From positions 2,914,001 to 2,978,000 of the forward strand of contig NC_085123.1 of the NCBI RefSeq assembly GCF_030269925.1: 64,000 nt of DNA, read 5' to 3'. Positions within the stretch are counted from its first letter, which is position 1; each line of letters opens with the position of its first letter. Below are positions 46,801 through 58,800 of this stretch, piece after piece. A program made the position numbers and the translations under genes. The DNA comes from Bombyx mori (lineage: Eukaryota; Arthropoda; Insecta; Lepidoptera; Bombycidae). The notes below the pieces were generated by a model, which was not told the DNA's origin, ran no database searches, and saw nothing but the letters and a program-made list of their open reading frames with translations.

Positions 46801-49800
46801 TCATAAAATATCAAGAAATACAGTCGGAATGAGATTATTCTCCTTTTAGTTTGAAGTTGGCTAACAAAAGTAAACGACTGACTCTCATAGGGTTTTTTTT
46901 CTCGGACTTCAATTTCGACAGCATTGAATAGATATTATTAAGTCCATAAGCATGAAGGCCACCACAACAGTCATAAGGTCTCAACTGTTTAAAGTAACAG
47001 TGTTTGGCTGTTTACAATAAATAATTCTACAGACAGATCGGTGATGCAATCAGCGCGAATCATTGCCTACCAGTAAAATACATAATTACAAGCAAACGTA
47101 CCGATTCATTAATGTAAATTTCAGACGTACTTGTTTTTCTTATTTTTTAGTTACGCAGAATGAGTGATCTGAGTGCCACCGAATTCATGCCTTATCGTAC
47201 GTATTACGTGAATTTATAAATTTTGCCGGGTTGCTCTTGATGTTGCCTCAGTCTTCAATCCTTCCAGTTTGCAGGCACAGCCATTGTACAATGCTATTGA
47301 ATCTTCTATCTAATATCTCAAGACTGCGACTCCGATAATGATTTCACACTTAGTGAATCTGTCTAGTGTAAAATACTAACATGGAAGTCTTTCGTGAGGG
47401 CTGGCCAGATACGTGTCTACTTACAGAATTGTCATAGATAGGATTTCAACTACGGCCTAGTCGCTATCACTCGACACGAGCACAACAGTGTGCTTAGTGT
47501 GAGTTGTTTAACGTTTTCGATAGCGTAAAAGTTAACTCAAATTTGTATGCAGTTGGAACAGCGCCTCTAGTGGCAAACGTAGGCAAATGTTCCATTTATT
47601 TTCATCATCTCAGCCTGTCCACCGTCCTCTGCTTAAAAAACTGATGTCGAGTACGGCCGGTCCTTTACCACCTGCATCCACCGTGACCCAGCTATTTTCA
47701 CCAGGTCTTCGTTCCATCTGGTAGGTGGCCGTCCCACACTGCGCTTGCCAGTACGTGGTCTTCACTTGAGGATCTTTCTGGGTTAGAAATATCCTCGATC
47801 GGCCATCCGATCTTCGCGCTATTGACCTGTCCACTGCCATACAAATTTGAGTTAACTTTTACGCTATCGAGAACGTTAAAAAACTCGCACTAAACACACA
47901 GATGTCTTACCTATTATGCCGCGACGACTCATTACGTAACCGACAAGCAAAAATTAAAACCGATAATGTTTCCGCGAACGTTGGCCCAGCTTTTTGCAAC
48001 ACAAAGTTCTCCCCATAAAGACGAGTTGAATTTTATTAATACAGTGAATGGTAACGAGAACCAGAGGTACCTCTGGGACAGCATTGCTGATTTATTGTGA
48101 ATCGCATTCAACGACAGACGCTTAATTAACTCGTCTAATAATGAGACACGATTGTGTCTCAACCCTTTATTTTCAAAGAGAACGATACGAACCATAAACA
48201 ACGAACCATAAGTTCTAATAATAACGTTGTAGTGATGTTACGACGAGGATTGTTTTTTCATGCTCTCAATTGACTTGTACGTAGCTGATTGTGAATGTAT
48301 GTATGTATGAATGTATTTTTTTCACGTACTTCAAACTGTTGTATCATCCATCACACCTGGCAAATGTTTCTGATGACAAAAACAATAATATGGTACTGGT
48401 ATATCGTATGTAATTTCAATCTTCCAATGAAACTGGAAGGTGAAATCCCCCGAACGAGTCAAGCCTTGAGCCAGTTAGATTTGTCTTAACAAATACTTTG
48501 CATATCGTTCTAAGAACATATCTTTTGTTTTTGTTAACAATTAACTTCTTAACCTGTCACGCGCATCTATTTACATACCTATCTACGTACATTTTTACGT
48601 ATCAACTTTTGCCGCAAAATCGCGCTAGTTAAGTGTGTTGGACCACTTGATATTTTAACTTAAACACAGTTCCCCTATCAAATGCTGCGGTTAAGATAAT
48701 TGTTTACGTTAGCATTCATAAATTACAAATAACAATACAAATCTCAGTTCAATTGTTTTTTTTTCTTAGTACACAACTAGCGACCCGCCCTCGCTTCGCT
48801 TCGGAAACTGTGATTTATTATTGACTTCTCCACTATTTAATGGATGTTATTATACATATAAACCTTCTTCTTCAATCACTCTATCTATTTAAAAAAACCG
48901 CATCAAAATCCGTTGCGTACTTTTAAAGATTTAAGTATACATAGGGACAGAGAAAGCGACTTTGTTTTATACTATGTAGTGATACGCTGTAATTCCAAAA
49001 TTACGTACATATTTTATGTCTTTGAAAAGAATTTTCAATATTTAATTGACGTATATAAGATTTTAGGTTCAATTAGTTTTTATTCTTCATTTTAAGTTAC
49101 GTATAAATGCGATAATTCGTATAGAGATACATTGCACTCATAAGGTGAAGAAAGAAATCGATTAAGATTCGTCATCGGAGTCTTCAAATCCCAAATATCG
49201 TTTTCAAATGGACTTCTTGCGTCAGTCTTGCCCAGACATATCTTTCTTCGAACGAGATTTCAGAGTAGTATCTCAAGCGAGGTACAGTTGTCATCGCTTA
49301 CCATTAGCGCATCTATCGTCGTTAGAATAAAAGCCCAAATAAACATATTCAACTTCCTCGTCGAACTCGGCGAACTAACCTATAGACACAGCCCACTGAG
49401 TTTCTCGATGGATGTTTTCAGTGGGTCGCGATTACGATCCGGTAGTAGATTCAGGAAAGTACTGCTCTGGTTAGGGCTAGTGTAGCAAATTCGCTCAGGT
49501 GAGCCCATGAGCTCGCCTTTTTTTTGGGGAATCCATTTACGGATACCCGATCAAGGGGGGTGACGAACCGGGTTACGTCGGACTCCGGAGCCTCCCGAGA
49601 GGAAGAGGGAGACGAGGAGGGCCAAGGTCCTCCACCTCCCCGAATTCCTCGCAGGAGACTACGCTCGCCCCGCAAAACCAACTACCGACTAAACCCCATC
49701 GAGCTCCACCACACCGGCTACACCAGACCTACGGTACCGCAGTGCGCGCCAAAAGTCCCATGAGCTCACCTACCGGTCCGCATGAAGTTGGATTAGCCCC

Positions 49801-52800
49801 TTAGGCTACCAAAGGTTAGGTAGGGGAAAAAAACCCAACGATTCGGTCATACAGGACAATGCATTAGCCACCGGCTCAAGTTCCAGGTTCAAGAATGAGT
49901 TGTGTATTGTAATCGAAACGAACAATGGTTCAGAACGAGATCCGAAAGGCACGGATCGGTCACGTACACAGTATTTGATTCCTTTCAGAATTTTATGAAT
50001 GTAATACGGTCCTTTTTGTTGGTTTCGCCTTTTGTTCAGTTCAAGAATTTTAGTTTCAAATGTTTTTATTAGGTTCTGACGTTCGAAACTGCGTTAGGAG
50101 AGGCGAAACCGCATTACGAATATTCTTTTAAAATAAAAGTTTGTTTTTGTTATAATGATGAAAATATATAAAATATCGTTTGTATTTTAATATTAAATTC
50201 AAAGTGTTTTAACTATTTTTATTCAATCATGGATCGCAATTGCTTGAGGTGTTCAAATTATCTTGAAACCTTAAACCGCCAAATATTGAATAGTATAGTA
50301 ATTGTACGTGGTAGAAAAACTTCATCGTGGTAGAAAAACCTTATTCTTTTTTTAAATATAGGAAGATCGCAAACATTAATCACCCAATGTACAACGGACT
50401 CACCTGTCCGTCCATACCAACAGAAATTCCTCAACAATACATTCGTTAGTGTTCATTAGCAATTAAATTAATAAATGCAACTTTCAAAACTACATTGACG
50501 GTTTCAATATTATTAACCCCTTGCCTGCCGTGTAGGTCACCGGTGCCCTACGCGGCGCACTCAAGTAATTATGTCGATTTCTGTTACTAAGCGCCTAAAT
50601 TACCTAACTTTGCCTTCTTTTGTTTGTTAATGTATGTTTTAGTTTTTAAGTCTCTTAGAAACAGATCCATTCTTAGTATCTTCGGATTCGTCTTTCCCGA
50701 AGTCTACTAGATATTCCGGTGCCTTAATAAGATCGAAGACAGAAATCGACATAATTACTTCAGCGCACCACGTAGGGCACTGGTGACCTACATGACAGCC
50801 AAAAGGTTAACAAGAGAATAAAGCTAGCTGGATAGGTCAATCAGAAAACTAAGAACAAATTATTAATTAGTACGTATGAAAGGTAGCGTTTTTTATCACT
50901 CTAGAACTCAAAGGCTAATCAACATTTTTTGAGAATTTGACTAAAAACGGTTTGTTGTTTTACTTCGAAAGTTACAGCCGAGGACACATCTTTTAGAAGC
51001 GCAGATCCACGCAGCTATTGATTTAAGTAAATATGTCATTCGACATTGGTTTTTCCTTGGTAATTTCGATTCCAAGTTTCATCTATGTAGCGTAGTCTCC
51101 GAGTAAAAGAGCTACAACATGCGTGACTAAATCATTGGGTTTCCCTTTTTTGCCATTCGTCTACGGAACCCCAAAAAAAAAACTGGTTTTCGATTTCGCA
51201 ACCTTTGATTGTACGCACGGTCAATGTATTCTTTGAATTAGTGCTATGAAAAAAAAAACCGGAAAATATACAAAAAAACATTTTATATTTGATCTATTTA
51301 TTATGATTGCGTTAGAAGTGTGTTTTGCTTGTAATAGTGACTTTAATTAGTCGAATTCATTATATTTATTATTAAAAGACAAATACACTTTATTTTTAAT
51401 GCGAGTATTCACATTTATAATGACATGACAGATATTTACTTTAAAATGATGATAAGCATACTTAGTTCTGTTTATTCGTAATGTATGCGTGCCTTTTAAC
51501 AGGGAGTGTTGTAACTTCTTACAGTTATCGTTAGCAAAACGAAGGTTATTTTTCGTATTATTTACCACGAAAAAACAATAAGTAACATGCTAGTAGTAAG
51601 TAAATAAATTAGCGCTTTTGACCCATATCACTTGTTTAGTCACAGCGGAGCGTAGCGCCGTCGGATTTCATTGATCTATACTAATATATAAATCTATAGT
51701 GGTTTTTACGGATGTTCCGTTATAACTACTGAATCATGCATCCGACTGACTTGAAACTTGCTATCCATGTAGAAAATACATATACTCAATGGATAGGCCA
51801 ATATTTATATGAGTGTTGGACTCCCTAATAATAATGACAATAAATAATAATGTTAATTTTAAATGCGCAGCGAAGCGGGCGAGTACGGCTAGCCTTCTAT
51901 ATGTATAAATAATAATTATAATCAATGCGCGTTTGTAGGTACCCTCTATGCGTTCTTAAGCCACTCGTCCTATTATCATGAAACTTGGTACAGTTGTTGT
52001 TGATATTCCAGTGAAGGATTATGTCATAGTATCATTAGCGTACGGTATGTGGCATGCGATAGTTACAATCGATGTTTCATACGCTTAGCGGTAGTTCTAG
52101 CTACGATTTCGGTAATTAACTATTATAACTGATAACTTTTTATTTTTTTATGTTTTTATTGCATATATGGTTGGACGAGCTCACAGCCCACTCGATTTTA
52201 AGTGGTTACCGGAGCTCATAGACATCTACAACGTAAATACCGCCAACCACCTTGAGATATGAGTTTTAAGGTCTCAAGACTCTCAGTATAGTTACAACGG
52301 CTGCCCAACCCATCAAATCGAAACGCATTACTACTTCACGGCAGAAATAGGCAGGGCGGTGGTACCTACACCCGCGGACCCACAGCAAACCCTACCACCA
52401 GTAATTACGCAAATTATAATTTTGCGGGTTTGATTTTTATTACACGCCGTTATTCCTTCACCGCGGAAGTCTATCGTGAACATTTGGCAAGTACGTATTT
52501 CATTAGAAAAATTGGTACCCGCCTGCGGGATCCGAACGCTGTTGCATCACTCAACACGGATGCACCGGACGTCTTATCCTTTAGGCCACTACGACCAACT
52601 CATGGAATAATAGTCTGTTTCTTCACCATGTCGTTTCTTTCGTACCTAAGCTGTAGGGTTGTGTTGGGGTAACCGGGCGAGTAGGTGAGTTCAGGGGGTT
52701 CTAACTTAGGGACGCATCGGCCCACCGTTTCGCTAACGACCTATACCTTCACCCTGACTACATATAGGGACACGGAGCACAATATTTTTTTGAAGTGAAA

Positions 52801-55800
52801 ACTTCTTTAGAATCGTTGTGATTTCAAACCGGATGCAACGGAAAAAACGACAGGTAAGAGACACAAATACAAAAATGTGTAGGATGAAGCCAGCAAAGAA
52901 TGAGACAGAAATATACATACTATTTAATACAGCGCCATCTGTGAGATTTTTTAATACTAACGTGTGTATGAAAGCTCTTGTTAATTTAGGATTATACGTG
53001 AAATTAAAATATCAATTCACAGAGGGCGCTACCTTACAATTATTTACTAATGACAAAATTTTACATATACTTAAGACGTTTAGAATAATTGTATTTTAAT
53101 TTTGGAAGGTTTCACTTCTACCACGTGTGAATTGCACACATTTTTTATTTTTTCCAATATGCTCATATCTGATCGAAGAACAAGTTATTACATTGAAATA
53201 TTTATAATACAACATTGAAACGAATCAACACGATTTGAGCCCATACGATCTTAAAATAAATAAGTACGGAGAAATTATCAGGGCGATAAGATAGGCGCCA
53301 GCTGGCACACATTCAAAACGTAAACTTCTATTTGAATACATGAAAAACGAAAAAAAAAAAACTTTATTGTTAAACTAAAAAGTAGTTTGGCAATATAAAT
53401 TAATTTGCGTATCGTAATCTCGCACGGATGGTTACCATCATATAGTGCCTAAATTTACCGCGAAGCGGTAATGCGTTCCCATTTGAAGGATGGATGTGGA
53501 CATGTGAACAACTTCACAGCAGGCGGGCTGGGAGCTCGATCACTGTGGTGTTAGGACCTTTTGTGAATCCGCGCGGGTAGGTACCACCACCCTGCCTATT
53601 TCTGCCATGAAGCAGTAATGCGTTTTGGTTTGAAGGGTGGGGCAGCCGTTGTAACTATACTTAAGACTTTATTAGACTTTATATCTCAAGGTGGGTGGCG
53701 CATTTATGTCGTAGATGTCTATGGGTTCCAGTAACCACTTAACACCAGGTGGGCTGTGAGCTCGTCCACCCATCTAAGCAATAAAAAAAACACACGTGTA
53801 CGCAAAAAAGACAATAAACTTCAACATAGTGTTTCTCGCATAAAGACTGACCTTTTCCAAAAACACCTACGTCATATAAACAACTCCTGAACAGTGTATT
53901 TGCTTATAATATACGAAGAGGAAGTGTAGCTTTTTAAAGTACATATCCTTTTTAAACGGTTTTATTTAGCTCGACCCGTACGGAATTTATTTGTTTATTT
54001 ATTTGGGTCAAAATTAGAAATTGAAATTTAAGCACCTTCCTGTTGTCAGATTGATCTGAAATTTGGTACACACATTTAATTTAGATGACAATACAATATA
54101 ATAAAATCAATAACATTATAAATCTAAGATGGCCGCCGATACAAAATGGCGGATTACATATTTTTCCTTAACCCCCTCAATATGGGTATCAAATGAAAGG
54201 GCTACACGATGATTAACTTAAAAGTTTTTTTACTGATTTTTTGTAGTTTTCAGTGCACTTAAATTAAAACCGTTTAACTTAAAAGTTTTTTTACCGATTA
54301 TTTCGATTAGAAATCTATTGATATTGACAAAAAAATAAGAAATCACATCGACGACATTCAAAACACTAACAAACATAGATGAGGGATATACACAACAGCG
54401 CAGACACTAGAGCTTAGTTTGAAATTAATGTATGAATCTGTATGCTGTCAATTACGTTTTTATTGCCATTGGCTATAAATAATTTATACAGCCGTGTTGT
54501 ATTTTAAAACTAAAACAAAATTGTGGCTTTGCATCGAATAATGTTTTAATAATGCTGCTCTTACGGCTGATTTAAAAATTGTAAGGTTTTTTTTGTATGA
54601 TTGAAGGATTACTGGTGGCCCGGAGGCCTTTCCAGTTTCACCAGGACAGGTGGGCGAGCAAAGGCTCAGCCAGGAGGGGTTGGATTTGCTAACAGCTACC
54701 CGAGCGCCTCCGAAGGAGACCTAACAGTTCAAGAGTAGCTGCTTCGCGAATGAATCTACTACCGGATCGGAATCGCGACCCGCTGAGAAGATCCGGCGAG
54801 AAACTCAGTGGGCTGTGTCTATGGGTTAGTTCGCTCGTCGAGCCCTTCGTCGCAAGCGACGGGTTCGACGAGGACGGTGACCGGTTTATTTGATAAGACC
54901 TTGTTAAAACCTCCTTATTTGTTAAGACGGTAATATTGTCCGTGACGTATCCGTTGGCGGTTATAACTTGGTAAACGATGTCAACATTTCAATTTTTTTA
55001 AGTTCGTCACTAATTATTCTAATTGCTTAAGGCCAGAAGGATAATTTTCTGATCGTAAAATAAAATTATCAACACTAAATTCCGTAAAGCGTAACGTCAA
55101 AAAACCCACAGATTTGAATTTAATTACTGAGTTTAACGTAACACTCGGACTCGATATGGCTTCGGGGAAATCGTGTTTGAAAACTGAACTTTAATTAAAA
55201 GCGTATTAACCAATAGTTAGGTATTGACATTGATAATGACGTGAAGCTTGCATGTTTTGTTTTTTGAATCATTACGTTGCCCGTGAACACGTGAATACAT
55301 AGGAGTGTGAGGTAAATGATTGGCTTTTCAGAAAGCATGAAGTGTGCGACCGCGCCTTCTCGGGATACTGCTACTAATTCCATTAAAAATGAACAGATTA
55401 ATAAATAAATATATAATATATGTGTGTGTGACTAGAAAATTTATTAAAAACAAACTATTGAATTACAGAAATCTATATATATAAAACTGAATTGCTGTTT
55501 GTTAGTCTCGCTAAAACTCGAGAACGGTTGGACCGATTTGGCTAATTTTGGTCTTGATTTTTTGGTGGATGTCCAGAGAAGGTTTAAAATGTAGATAAAT
55601 ATGAAAATGCTCGGAATTATATAAAAATAACAATTTTGTTTTTCCTTTGATGTGTCCCCCGTCGGTCGGATTCCTTTTGTTTGTTTTAAGTTTATTTTTA
55701 ACAAAAGTATTCTATTTATCGATTGAGGCACTACGAAGTCTGCCGGGTCAGCTAGTTAATCAATAAATAAATACAGGAAAGAAAGTTTTTAAAAGTTGTT

Positions 55801-58800
55801 TTTTGAGTAAACAAATTCTAAATAAGTTATTCCAAGATTTTATTCAAAGATAAGGAGATATTATACGAAATCGTTTCTCAGAAAAAAGTAATCGAATCGA
55901 ATCGAAACATACTTAACGACCCATGCTATTAAAACCAGAATTTGAATATTAATTTACAGCTCGCAGCTGTAGTTCAAACGTGACAAGTAATTAACGTAAA
56001 ACTAGTATCGTATCAGATAGAATTCTCATTTACTATTACCGGGAAAATGTATGCCTAACGTGAAATTACATTTCGAAGAAACAAAATAATCGTTCTGAGC
56101 GAATTATGATGTGAAATCGTCAAAATCATAAATAATAAATACACTTTTCGAATGTTCGGAATAGACAAAAAAAAATAAACTATAAACAACACGTAGACAT
56201 TAAGGCACGTGGCCCATGTAACATAATGGTCGGGCCTGATAGTTTTATCATTAGGTTATCATCTGCTAATTTAATAGCATTTCTTAGAACGTTACAGAAC
56301 ACAATTATCGCTTCTGTGAAGCGTCCGTCTGCATGCAATTATGTGCGTTCACATGAGAGCTTCTTAGAGGTGAGCAGTTACAAGTGAAAAGTTCCCCGGA
56401 CACAAAGGAATATCAATACGTGAATGTACTTTAAGTCGAGATTGCTCGACTCAAAAGAGCCTTTCGCGTTTCCCGGTAAATCCACGATTGACTGGTGCGT
56501 GTTGCGCAATTAAATATTATAGATTCGCAACAAACAGAGAAAAAAAAACGCACAGAGCACACGTAATGCTTCCTGAGCTGCATTGAAGAACCGCATTCGA
56601 TTCGGATCGATAAATTCTAAGAAAATAACGAACATACGAATAAGCAAACGGGTCGAGTGAAGAGCCTTGCTTTTTGCGGACGCCGTGGAAACGTCACACA
56701 GCGAAATGACTAAGCAAATTAAATATGCAATTTCGAAAAGGGCACATCTCTGAAAATGTTAAATGTTCAGGAAATGAAAAAAGACTGATTATTATCTAAA
56801 GCAGTGTAAAATTTAAAATATAAACTTTTGAAATAAATTTGAGTGTTAATTAGCAATTGAAAATTACTGAAATTATTATAAAATGAGCGTAGATAAGCCT
56901 CAAAACTACACGTATATTATGAAAAAAACGTATTTGACAAAATATGCGACAAGTGCCCTTTTCGAAATTGCATATTCAATTTAACACAGGCCTTCGTAAA
57001 TCGTACAATACAATACAATACACATTACACAAATGCTCGTCTCGTAACACGCTCGAACGACGACAATCTCTTTCATTATCATCCACCATTCGATGTGATG
57101 TATTCGTTTAAAAAACTCTTGGAAATCGTTTAACGACCGCCCGAGGTTATCAATTGAACAACATCGTGGTTCAGCACGTTTTATCTCAATACGAAAGTTC
57201 AAAGAAACTCATGACGAAAAACTGCAGCTTCATTAAGAAAACAAAAAAAAAACCTACAATATTTAAGATCGAACAAAAAGTGAACTCCCGTTTCCAGTAC
57301 ACTCATATTATAATCTATTTACGATAAGTGTAACTGAGCTCATACTCAGTTACAAAACAAATGATAGCGCCGTTTTTTATTTTTCTTTATATTAATACGT
57401 GAAGCAAAAACTTTGTATCCCTTTTTACGAAAATTTCGCGGACGGAGGAGTATGAAATTTTCCACACTTATAGAGAATATAGAGAAGAAGTGCACAATGC
57501 TAATTTTTTTTGTAAATAATGCATAAAAGATACAGTAAATCAATAAAGAAAACATTACACACACTACCATGTATTTGACACACACACGCATGCATACTAT
57601 TTGTTTATGGCACTGAAGTATGAAACCTTTATTTTCCAACGTTTATTTGCAGTCTGTCTGTTATAGTCTGTCAAAATGAGAATAGATTAAATATTGTTTT
57701 CTCTTTACTAATATTTGTCTAAAGGGTAGTTTAGACGAAATCTGTAGTTAAAGAAGTTTTTAAATAGTCTTTGACAATAGAATCATAATAGTGTACAAAC
57801 TTATAATTTCCATTAGTTACAGTCGAATTTCGACTACCTACCAGGAGACCACTAGTAAAAAGTTCAATTGACATCGAAACCATCATTGTAAAGTGAGATT
57901 TACATGTAAATCCAGCTCGAGGGATACGAAGATTCACTTAGTTATTACCGCGAGAACCGGTTTCACCCATTTCTCTCTAAGCGCGCACGGTTTTTTTTTT
58001 TATTATTATTATTGAGAACTCCCGACATGTGACGACGATAAGGCCGGGCTCGGTTCGTGTTCGCGTCGATTCTATTTACAATCGATTTTAAAAATATCCT
58101 CAGAATTTTGATTTGTTTACGCACATGCGTCACGGAGAAAGTTACGAGGAATTTACGACGACGCTAAACGTGTTTTTAATAAAACTAACGAACGGTTATA
58201 TAATAATAATAATAATAAGCCATTTATTTCTTGCTTTACAAAGTTTAAAAATATATATAAAAAATATGTATTAGTATTTAGGATGTAAAAATGTTTTGTA
58301 ATGAATCAGTAAAATTTAGTTAGCAAGAACCCCGGATCGGGTAAAGGCCTCCTCCAAAGATGCCCGAGCGTCTCTATCCTGTGCTACGTCTATCCAGTTA
58401 CCGTTATATAAATATATATACTTTTTTTTTTAGTATTCGAATTATTCAAATCACAATAGATTGTTTTAATAAGCTTTCACGCCCGACTAAGAACCATGCG
58501 TTTCCTCGAAATGATAATAATTGTATGTATTCATTAAATCTGGATTCTATAACGAGAACAGCACGCTATTTTACAGGAAATCACATCCATATAAAACATG
58601 TGGTTGTACGGTCTTAAAAACAAAACAATAAAAACTAAGTTCAAAAACGATTGAATTTCATATTATGATTCCGCGAAGAGCTTGGAAGTACGATACGATA
58701 TCGTAGAACAAAAACCGTAGCCCGGACAATAAAATGTAATTGCTGTAATTTCATTATTTTATGGAGCGATGAGCCTGGATGATTTAGCAGTGCTAATTTA

